From a virus, in IMG/VR virus record IMGVR_UViG_3300036772_000079, positions 1-29,722 of that record: DNA of 29,722 bases. One strand, written 5' to 3'. The translations under genes were made by a program, and so were the position numbers. The stretch's first letter is position 1, and each line of letters begins with the position of its first letter. Shown here piece after piece: positions 23,588-29,722 of the stretch. The notes beneath the pieces were generated by a model. That model was not told the DNA's origin. It saw nothing but the letters and a program-made list of their open reading frames with translations, and searched no databases.

Positions 23588-23621
23588 CAAGGCGGTTTAT
23601 AATGAGGTTAAAACCGCCTTG
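23588..23621. terminator. Hairpin between convergent Q and TPR genes
   Basis: An 11-bp perfect stem (CAAGGCGGTTT at 23588-23598 with AAACCGCCTTG at 23611-23621) fills the gap between two genes that meet end to end. The following T-run is poor on both strands, so termination would be moderate or need Rho. Confidence 0.65.
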
Positions 23622-23639
23622 ATATTTCGTGTAGGAAAA

Positions 23640-25295
23640 CTATTTTTCCGGATTTTTTTTCGCGGGAATCCAAATTGTAGGGTTCTCACGACTGAAATCA
23701 AAGGTACCTGCTGGGAAAATTTGTCTTTTATTTTCAACTTTTGATACCAAGTCGTTCTCGCTTAATGTGGAGCCCCACTTAGAAGCATCAGTTCTTATTT
23801 TTTGAAGTTTATTAAGATAGAATGGAGCACAAGGCTCACGCCAGAAACCGCCAGAAGTAGACATCAACTCTAAATGCACGAACAAATCTTCTTTCCATGG
23901 GGCATTTGAAATTAATGCCTCTCTAAGGTGATTGAGTTCTGCAAGCACTGCGCTTGGATGATTTGTTTTTTTAAATTGTTCTACAGCTATCTCGTAGTAA
24001 TTTTTACCTTTTTCAAGCTCGCCATTTTTATAGTGCAACAGACCCAAGTTAGCAAAAGCATGTCCGTAGGTGTCTTTATCTTCTTTTTTAATTACCTCAT
24101 TCACTATATCTAAAGCATGATTGTATGACTCTATAGATATTTCACCACTCTCAAGGTGTTCCTGTGAAATTGAAGAAAAAATAAGGTTAAGACGTAATGT
24201 TTCATCACTTGGGTCTATAAGTAAACCTTTCTTGGAAATCTCCATTGTTTGTTTGTAATCATCTAGCAGAGATGCTACGTAAGAAGCATGAATTGCTGGT
24301 TGCGAGTTGAACGGTTCCTCATCTAACCATTCTTTAGCATAATCGAGTGCTAGTTTCATTTCTTGATTATAATATGCCTCGCGATATTTAGCTTCAAATG
24401 CTCGCTTGTGATTAACTAATGCTTCATGTGGAACTAACCCTTTGATATTACCCTTTCTTTCAGCCCACTTTGCTTGAGCAAAAATATTTCCATTTGGATA
24501 AGCAAGTGAGTGTCCAAAATGATTTTTGGCTTTTTTGATTGAGCCGCTTTTTAATTCAAGGGTGCCTATTGAACTTTGCAGTTCCGATGTGTGGCATTCA
24601 GAGTAACCAAATTTTAATGCTTTTTTAGCGCTGGACCAGTATCTTGAATTACGGCCATAAGAGCTTGAGATCGCTAACTCAGAGGCCAAAAGCCATGGAT
24701 CGGAATTGATGTTTGGATGTCGTATTAAAATATCATGGGAACGCTCGTAGCTCCCTATGTTGAAAAAAAATCGTGACGATACACGAGTTACCCACCGGTT
24801 ATCGTTTGATAGCCCTAATCCAATCAAGATTGATCTCTCTGCTTGGTTTATTTGACCAATGCTCATATACAAACGAGACAAATCAATCCATGACAAACAA
24901 TCATTAGGGTTTTCTTTGAGCCACTTTTTAATCACACTAATTTGTGCTTGAGTGTTTTTTGTTTCTATTGTGTTTTTATTGTTTTCAGAAAGAATATTTT
25001 TACAAAATTCAGTGAGAGTAACTGGGACTACCTTTTTACTTTCGATGATAAAAGATGCGGCTTGCTGTGCTTTTTCAATATCACTTTCAGTATAGGATAA
25101 GCTAAGTATTTCGAGTGCTAATTCAAATGTTGGACGTTCGATAAAACTTGCATGTAATACTTCTAAACTAGAAGGGTTGTAATTCATCGTTTTATTTTTA
25201 ACGAGTGAACGTAATTCTGCGGAGTAAATAGCTTCGTCCGACTTAAACCAAGCAGGAGCAAGCACTCTATTATCATCAGATTTTAATATGCTCAT
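23640..25295 (-). CDS. TPR-repeat protein, second gene of the kinase cassette
   Basis: 551 aa, all-helical, no signal peptide or membrane segment, so cytoplasmic. TPR-like helix pairs can be seen at about residues 118-163 (NPNDCLSWIDLSRLYMSIG, INQAERSILIGLGL), 165-200, 237-268 (LELKSGSIKKAKNHF), 313-362 (ALDYAKEWLDEEP, QTMEISKKGLLIDPSD) and 408-447 (FANLGLLHYKNGELEKGKNYY). The C-terminal 90 residues are not TPR (GGFWREPCAPF, IFPAGTFDFSREN). The start overlaps the kinase stop (ATGA), so the two are coupled and probably act together. The DNA is AT-rich, unlike P and Q. TPRs bind other proteins; substrate-holding or sensing for the kinase is an inference. Confidence 0.88.
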   Translation of the reverse strand: MSILKSDDNRVLAPAWFKSDEAIYSAELRSLVKNKTMNYNPSSLEVLHASFIERPTFELALEILSLSYTESDIEKAQQAASFIIESKKVVPVTLTEFCKNILSENNKNTIETKNTQAQISVIKKWLKENPNDCLSWIDLSRLYMSIGQINQAERSILIGLGLSNDNRWVTRVSSRFFFNIGSYERSHDILIRHPNINSDPWLLASELAISSSYGRNSRYWSSAKKALKFGYSECHTSELQSSIGTLELKSGSIKKAKNHFGHSLAYPNGNIFAQAKWAERKGNIKGLVPHEALVNHKRAFEAKYREAYYNQEMKLALDYAKEWLDEEPFNSQPAIHASYVASLLDDYKQTMEISKKGLLIDPSDETLRLNLIFSSISQEHLESGEISIESYNHALDIVNEVIKKEDKDTYGHAFANLGLLHYKNGELEKGKNYYEIAVEQFKKTNHPSAVLAELNHLREALISNAPWKEDLFVHLELMSTSGGFWREPCAPFYLNKLQKIRTDASKWGSTLSENDLVSKVENKRQIFPAGTFDFSRENPTIWIPAKKNPEK

Positions 25296-26401
25296 GCAAC
25301 TCTCTCTTTAGTATTGCTTTTTATTTTCACTTGTTTGGTAAGGTAATCGAACTCACTTATAAGTCTATCAATCCCTAGTACTGGATTTCTCATTCCGATA
25401 GTTTTAATCATGCCTCTTTTTTCATAATTTGGGTGGCTACATTTTATTACGATTTGTTTAAGGCGTGAACTTAACCATTTAGGTTCTAAATTGTCAAAGT
25501 TGGTAACTAATTCATTGAATGCATGTTCAAGGTGATGTAAAGATTGCGAATAGGAATCACCTTGACCACCCCAAAGTACAGGTGCTATTTCTAGAGGTAA
25601 CTTTTCTTTTAGGAGGCCATTAATAGTCATACCTAAAAAGAGAAATGACACAATTGATCCCAATTGATATAAATCGCATCTTTCTCTGCGATCTATCCAT
25701 TCATTCGGAACATAGCCATATAACTGCTCTGGTGGTGCATATCCTCTATCACCAGCTATATCGATAGAATCATGCCAATGAGGCTGTCCTTGCAAACTAG
25801 CGCGACCTAAATCACCTATTTTGGCTCCAAGGTCAGAAAATATCATGACATTAGAAGGTTTAAGGTCTTGGTGAGAAATCTTTGCACTATGTAACTGATT
25901 CAACCCAATTGCTACATCTTTTAAATACTCAAGCTTTGCAGTTAAAGTAATTTCTTGGGTTATTTCAACGTACTTTCGAATATCACCACTATCTGCAAGT
26001 TCCATTATTAAATACGGAACCACATTCATGAAATTGTTATCTAAAACTACTTGACCACGATCTAAAACCTTTACTATTTTGCGGAAACGTTTTGATAAGC
26101 AAATTTCATTTAATTTATTTTCAAATTGATAATTAGAGGTTAAACCCGCAAGTTCACCCATAACATCCTTTTTCTCAGCTACTGATTGCATCAAAGTTTG
26201 ATGAAAATCAAAAGCTTTTAAAAAAGCTTTTGTTTTTTTATCAACACTTTCAACTTCATAAGATACCGAGAAATGACCACCTGTCCCATTTCCACCGGCT
26301 TGAACCCCCACTAATATACGCTCTCCAACTACCCAATTATTGTTTAGTAATTCTCCTGAAAGACGTTTTGCAGGGCTTACTGGTTGTTCAGGTTCAGACA
26401 T
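25292..26401 (-). CDS. Hanks-type Ser/Thr protein kinase, first gene of a candidate defence cassette
   Basis: 369 aa. The kinase domain covers about 24-345 and looks active: a glycine-rich loop (AGGNGTGGHFSV, 35-46), catalytic lysine K62 (AFLKAFD), catalytic loop H177-Q178-D179-L180-K181-P182-S183-N184, magnesium-binding D197 in a DLG variant of DFG, an APPE motif at 222-225, and DLYQLG at 243-248. No transmembrane segment or PASTA repeats, unlike housekeeping PknB-type kinases. Start 26401 follows GGGAG seven bases upstream. It is AT-rich and coupled to the TPR gene. The slot between portal gene Q and replication gene A is a known hot spot for anti-phage systems in P2-like prophages, and some phage-defence systems use Ser/Thr kinases. 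The defence role is inferred, not shown. Confidence 0.9.
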   Translation of the reverse strand: MSEPEQPVSPAKRLSGELLNNNWVVGERILVGVQAGGNGTGGHFSVSYEVESVDKKTKAFLKAFDFHQTLMQSVAEKKDVMGELAGLTSNYQFENKLNEICLSKRFRKIVKVLDRGQVVLDNNFMNVVPYLIMELADSGDIRKYVEITQEITLTAKLEYLKDVAIGLNQLHSAKISHQDLKPSNVMIFSDLGAKIGDLGRASLQGQPHWHDSIDIAGDRGYAPPEQLYGYVPNEWIDRRERCDLYQLGSIVSFLFLGMTINGLLKEKLPLEIAPVLWGGQGDSYSQSLHHLEHAFNELVTNFDNLEPKWLSSRLKQIVIKCSHPNYEKRGMIKTIGMRNPVLGIDRLISEFDYLTKQVKIKSNTKERVA

Positions 26402-26545
26402 GAAGTTCTCCCACTAAAATGGTTTAATAAAGAATTATTAACATAATTATTTGGCGTAGTAGAGCGTGAGTGGTTGCTAAGATAGTACATTATTGATTTT
26501 GAATAAAGTAGCCTGTAGGTATCGTAAGCGGAGATTCTGCGCGCA

Positions 26546-26564
26546 ATGCTATCCCCGCCACGCC
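26546..26564 (-). other. cos: cosN, cohesive-end site of the phage genome
   Basis: The minus strand reads GGCGTGGCGGGGATAGCAT. It differs at one base from the 19-nt cohesive end of phage 186 as I recall it, and is also close to that of P2 (GGCGAGGCGGGGAAAGCAC). It lies between Q and A, its place in P2 and 186. Cutting by gpP/gpM puts the kinase-TPR cassette at the left end of the virion DNA and the tum-like gene at the right end. Confidence 0.85.
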
Positions 26565-26610
26565 TGCGCGCTTCATGGGTCGGTTTTAATGCAGGTGCAA
26601 CAGAGACAGC

Positions 26611-26637
26611 AAAGCCCGCCAGAGCTGGCAGGCTTTG
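26611..26637 (-). terminator. Hairpin after the tum-like gene
   Basis: AAAGCC-C-GCCA, loop GAGC, TGGC-A-GGCTTT forms a stable stem between the tum-like stop (26728) and cos. The T-run after it on the minus strand is short (CTTTGC), so it may be a partial terminator or a packaging-related structure. Confidence 0.5.
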
Positions 26638-26727
26638 ATAAAAACGATCCATTTACGATCATGCGATTCCATGCACTATATGCATGCACGCGTTTTAGCG
26701 CGTTAAATGGGGTTTTCTGCAGAAAAA

Positions 26728-26913
26728 TCACTTCGCTTCGTAGTAAACATCATCACTTTCCTGATTCTCATTTTCACTGTTCGCCAGGTCTGCAATCAGC
26801 GAAAGCGCCAGCTTTAAATCTGATGGTTTGCAATTCGCAATCAGTGATACCTCAGCGATAAATTGCACACAGGCCCACTTATGTTGGGCGCGGCTGGTCT
26901 CTTCCATCAGCAT
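26728..26913 (-). CDS. SOS-regulated small protein in the 186 tum position
   Basis: 61 aa, no signal peptide; helical, with cysteines (KWACVQFIAEVSLIANCKPSD) and an acidic tail (ENENQESDDVYYEAK). A LexA box lies 20 bp upstream, and the start has a strong GAGAGGA ribosome site. In phage 186 the LexA-repressed promoter p95 lies at this place, between A and cos, and drives tum, whose product inactivates the CI repressor during prophage induction. Sequence alone does not let me claim homology with Tum (or the neighbouring orf97), so the role is inferred from position and control. A DinI-type function was considered but the DinI motifs are absent. Confidence 0.72.
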   Translation of the reverse strand: MLMEETSRAQHKWACVQFIAEVSLIANCKPSDLKLALSLIADLANSENENQESDDVYYEAK

Positions 26914-26932
26914 GAGTTCCTCTCGATAAATT

Positions 26933-26976
26933 CACTGTATGAATATACAGTATCATGTGCGGTTAACATTTGTGAA
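26933..26976 (-). promoter_or_regulatory. LexA-controlled promoter of the tum-like gene
   Basis: CACTGTATGAATATACAGTA (26933-26952) contains CTGT-N8-ACAG with an AT-rich centre, a good LexA box. On the minus strand TTCACA (26976-26971) and GATACT (26954-26949) are 16 bp apart, and the -10 overlaps the box, so LexA would block it. The layout matches the 186 p95 promoter. Confidence 0.82.
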
Positions 26977-27027
26977 GGAAATTATCATCCTGTGACTGGA
27001 TTTATAGTCATGAAAACAATAGATAAA

Positions 27028-29409
27028 TTATTCTTGCCTGAAAGTTGCGCAAATTCGCTGCCTCGTTTTATCGGTTCCGAAAAGGCGCTCCCACGCGGCA
27101 CGGTCAGCCTTCTTTAGCATCTCCGCATACTGGCCGAATGGATCATGAACAACCTTGTGTGTATCAACGTTGTGCATTTTTTCCATGCCTTTCCAAAGCT
27201 TTTTAACTCTCGATACCGTGGTGTCTGGTTTCGTAGCGATTAAATCGCCATTAGCTGTGCCTCGATACCAATTGCCATCGATAGACATTTTACTGCCAGC
27301 GATAAGATGCAGAGCTGTACCACGGTTTATGGTTTCACCAGTTTGTTCCTTCGCGTTCTCAATGAGCAAGTTCACCGCCTTATCGTTAGAAACATCGGGG
27401 TAGGGTGATGAATGCAGCCGTTTTGGCTTCTTCACTGTTATTCGTTCCGCTAATTTTCGTCTGGCCGACCGGCTCAGAGGTTTACTTAGGTCAATTTCAG
27501 ACGAAGAAGGGGGAGCTTCAAAATCCTTCCCCGTACAGTTATTGACAGAACTCCGAGAGGGCGAAGGATCGCCCTTAAGGTCAACGTCCAAATCAAGGGC
27601 GAGTTTCGGTACAATTTTCCACTGTATGAGCCGGGTTAAAATCGGTGTGTCGCTGCCGACGGTCGTATCAAAGACACCTTTAATTCGCAGACATTCCTCA
27701 CCGTATTCATTGAGGGTTTCGGTAGGTTCATACCAGGTGCGCACCTGTAACTCATCACGGCGTACAAACGGCCCACCCTGCGCGTTAACGTATTCCGCCC
27801 AATGACCGCCATCAGCAGCATCATGTACGGCGGCAAATTCAACGCTGAGTGCATGAGCAGTTTCGGTATCAGCCATTTTTCGCAGTTCACGATAAACCGT
27901 TACCGGCGCACCGCCTACAAACTGAAACTGACGGATACGCCAGCGAGCCGCCCAGGCAGCAACAGCCGGAGCCGTTTCTTTTAACAGCTCACCGCTTTCG
28001 TCATCACGTTCACCGTCCAGCGCAAAACCATCAATATTTTTACTGATGTATTTCGCCACATAGCCGGTGGCGCTGCCTTTTTCAGGGTCGATAGCTTCAG
28101 CATGAAAGCGAGCCTTACGGGCTTTATCACTCACCAGCTCGGCGGCATCTTCCTGATGTGCATATTTCAGCATTACAGCACGCACACGAGAGACATCCTC
28201 GGGGCGCATGAATATCAGCATGTGCCAGTGGGGTGTGCCATCGTGATGAGGCTCTGCAACACGGATACCAAAAATACGCAATTCAGCGCGGTGCAGTTTG
28301 GCGCGAATGCGCGACCAGACTGAGGTTAAATAACTTTGTGTATCTGCGGGGCTGGCACCGTTCCACTTACTGTTGCGGTAACCTGCTTTCGTTGTGGCAT
28401 GGTATTTCGACGGTGCGGTGATGGTGTAAAACTCACCCACATAACCCAGCTCATTTGATATCTTTTCAAAACCGCTAATGCGGGTCATCAACTCACCACG
28501 ACGAATTGGTGGATTAGCCACACTGCCATCGTATTTATCAATCAGGCTGATGCGGTTGCCATCATCATCAATGAGATCCATTCCTTTGAGAAATTCACGG
28601 GTGCGCCGTCTTTGTTCACGCCATTCAGCAACGCATGATTTACTGGCATATGGGGTGTGCTTTTTACTGACATTGCCCAGGGCTATTTGCAGGTGTTCGC
28701 GCCATTCAGAAGCGACCCGGCGCAAGCGGCCACGCCACCATTTTTCATTGACCATGCGCAGTACGGCAGGGCCAATATCATCAAGCGAAACTAATTTAGT
28801 GGTGACGCGCTCCCACAAAGGGGGCTGACACCTGAAATGACGGGCAATCTGTGCCGCACGCATATAAATCGCATACATCACTTTTAACCTACCGACATCG
28901 CCCTCGATAGTCCCGATCTCGCCGTTAATGTAATTCGCAATATCAGCAGCCAGCAGTTCAATGTCGGCTTTGGACATATCCTGCAGGCGGTTATATCGGT
29001 CGGTCAGGCTAACCAGTTTTGAGGCAAGAAAACGGATGTCCGGCGCATCAAAACGACCGCCAAATAATTGCTGTGAAAGATGGCTGTCGATGCCGGTGAT
29101 TTGATAAATACCGGCGACCAGCTCAAGCCGTGGCAATGCCCGCCTGACAAATGTCACAAGATGAGCATTGGCTCGTTGAGCTCCGAAAGTACGTTCTAAA
29201 TAATCCACCCGTCGGTTGATATCAAATCGCACACAATCAGGTTGTTTCGCCAGTTCACTGCGCGCACGCAGCAACGCCGCAATCTCTCGATCACGGCGAT
29301 GCTGCTGTTCATAGGTCAGATATGGACTTGGAATAGCCTGAAGAGGTAAATTCCACCAGTATGTACAGCTATCAGATACTTCTTTTGTTGGGATATTTAC
29401 CATACTCAT
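27028..29409 (-). CDS. A: Rolling-circle replication initiator gpA
   Basis: 793 aa; nicks the phage origin and stays covalently bound to the 5' end to start rolling-circle replication. The HUH metal-binding motif is HWH at 394-396 (PHWHMLIF). The paired active-site tyrosines are Y450 and Y454 (GYVAKYISKNIDG), the same numbers as in P2 gpA. In P2 the origin lies inside gene A. The N-terminal 300 residues are rich in basic helices. The first ATG (29409) and the third codon (29403) are both possible starts; neither has a good Shine-Dalgarno, and no gene is tightly coupled upstream. Part of the early operon, read leftward towards the tum-like gene and cos. Confidence 0.95.
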   Translation of the reverse strand: MSMVNIPTKEVSDSCTYWWNLPLQAIPSPYLTYEQQHRRDREIAALLRARSELAKQPDCVRFDINRRVDYLERTFGAQRANAHLVTFVRRALPRLELVAGIYQITGIDSHLSQQLFGGRFDAPDIRFLASKLVSLTDRYNRLQDMSKADIELLAADIANYINGEIGTIEGDVGRLKVMYAIYMRAAQIARHFRCQPPLWERVTTKLVSLDDIGPAVLRMVNEKWWRGRLRRVASEWREHLQIALGNVSKKHTPYASKSCVAEWREQRRRTREFLKGMDLIDDDGNRISLIDKYDGSVANPPIRRGELMTRISGFEKISNELGYVGEFYTITAPSKYHATTKAGYRNSKWNGASPADTQSYLTSVWSRIRAKLHRAELRIFGIRVAEPHHDGTPHWHMLIFMRPEDVSRVRAVMLKYAHQEDAAELVSDKARKARFHAEAIDPEKGSATGYVAKYISKNIDGFALDGERDDESGELLKETAPAVAAWAARWRIRQFQFVGGAPVTVYRELRKMADTETAHALSVEFAAVHDAADGGHWAEYVNAQGGPFVRRDELQVRTWYEPTETLNEYGEECLRIKGVFDTTVGSDTPILTRLIQWKIVPKLALDLDVDLKGDPSPSRSSVNNCTGKDFEAPPSSSEIDLSKPLSRSARRKLAERITVKKPKRLHSSPYPDVSNDKAVNLLIENAKEQTGETINRGTALHLIAGSKMSIDGNWYRGTANGDLIATKPDTTVSRVKKLWKGMEKMHNVDTHKVVHDPFGQYAEMLKKADRAAWERLFGTDKTRQRICATFRQE

Positions 29410-29430
29410 CGTTTAAGTGAGGCTTATGTC

Positions 29431-29722
29431 ATGGAAGAGCGAAACGGAAAAAAGCATCAATCACAAACTAGATACGTGGATGGCATTCGATTCATGAACC
29501 AACCCGTAAATAACGAGAACCGATATAGATTGGCTGGAGCTAATGATCTTCTTCTTTGCTGTGATGCCTTGCTGAAGGGGAGTTCATTGCATCTGTCAGA
29601 TAGATGGCCGCGCGAGAAAATGTATCGAATTGATTTCTCACGGCGTGTGGCGAGGCATTTACCATCCGAATGGCCTGATCGCGCAGCATGGTCAGAGATA
29701 ATTCAGCAAGCGGTAAAAACTG
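29431..29722 (+). CDS. Open frame divergent from A, running off the window (partial)
   Basis: 97 codons without a stop from ATG 29431 to the edge. AAGTGAGG lies eight bases before the ATG, a good ribosome site. The product is rather basic (RYRLAGANDLLLCCDALLKG, DRWPREKMYRIDFSRRVARH). I recognise no family. A competing open frame exists on the minus strand (29540-29722), which fits the leftward early operon better. Only one of the two is likely real; the missing sequence to the right would decide. Confidence 0.4.
   Translation, partial: MEERNGKKHQSQTRYVDGIRFMNQPVNNENRYRLAGANDLLLCCDALLKGSSLHLSDRWPREKMYRIDFSRRVARHLPSEWPDRAAWSEIIQQAVKT
29540..29722 (-). CDS. Alternative early-operon gene, C-terminal part (partial)
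   Basis: 60 codons are open from the window edge to TAG at 29542-29540; the end reads FSRAAIYLTDAMNSPSARHH and then an acidic KEEDH. Its direction is that of the early operon leading to A, where P2-like phages carry small genes. It overlaps the plus-strand frame fully. It would leave a 130-bp gap before A. Unidentified. Confidence 0.35.
   Translation of the reverse strand, partial: QFLPLAELSLTMLRDQAIRMVNASPHAVRNQFDTFSRAAIYLTDAMNSPSARHHSKEEDH

Larger units (their letters stand above)
26402..26727. other. Non-coding cos region
   Basis: This stretch between the kinase and the tum-like gene holds the cosN site (26546-26564), a stem-loop (26611-26637) and, at 26402-26520, the AT-rich leader of the kinase. 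A promoter for the cassette should lie in that leader; TTATTC and TATCTT 16 bp apart (minus strand) are a weak candidate. An open frame crosses the region but looks spurious. Confidence 0.6.

Noticed and set aside
26377-26652. 91-codon minus-strand open frame across the cos region
   Set aside because: It runs through cosN and the stem-loop and overlaps the kinase start; no ribosome site seen and its composition looks like translated non-coding DNA.

Overview
The window is most of an intact P2/186-family temperate prophage (Peduovirus-like) in a chromosome of the Enterobacterales. The host is inferred from the sRNA gene sdsR (ryeB) at the left edge, directly abutting the prophage. This is a known integration hot spot in enterobacteria; the genus cannot be fixed from this window. 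Nearly every structural gene matches its P2 counterpart in order and length, and no virion gene is broken.

Layout, left to right. Positions 1-310 are host DNA: the possible 3' end of a host gene, a two-way terminator and SdsR. An integrase gene (403-1440, minus) follows the presumed attL, with a LexA box in its promoter. The late genes then run leftward: ogr, D, U, T, E/E' (with a -1 frameshift site), FII, FI, a small plus-strand membrane peptide in the Z/fun position, a tail fibre assembly gene, H, I, J, W and V. An AT-rich cargo gene for an exported protein lies between V and S (the orf30 position of P2). The head and lysis operon (S, R, lysC, lysB, K, Y, X, L, M, N, O) follows. P and Q diverge on the plus strand. 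Between Q and the cos site lies an AT-rich two-gene cassette: a Ser/Thr protein kinase and a TPR protein. To the right of cos are an SOS-controlled small gene in the position of 186 tum, and the replication initiator gene A. The immunity region (repressor, cox/apl, B) and attR must lie beyond the right edge.

How it works together. LexA boxes sit at both the integrase promoter and the tum-like promoter, so DNA damage should switch on excision and antirepression at once, as expected of a 186-like inducible phage. A then nicks the origin. Ogr activates late promoters; sites matching the GTTGT-N8-TNANNCA pattern lie before FI and O. P, M and Q package DNA at cos. A SAR-type endolysin, a small holin and nested spanins lyse the cell.

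The most interesting parts are the kinase-TPR cassette, which sits in the slot between portal gene and replication gene that is known to carry anti-phage systems; the integrase placed beside ogr under direct LexA control, pointing antisense into SdsR; and the exported cargo protein with a 9-bp tandem repeat.
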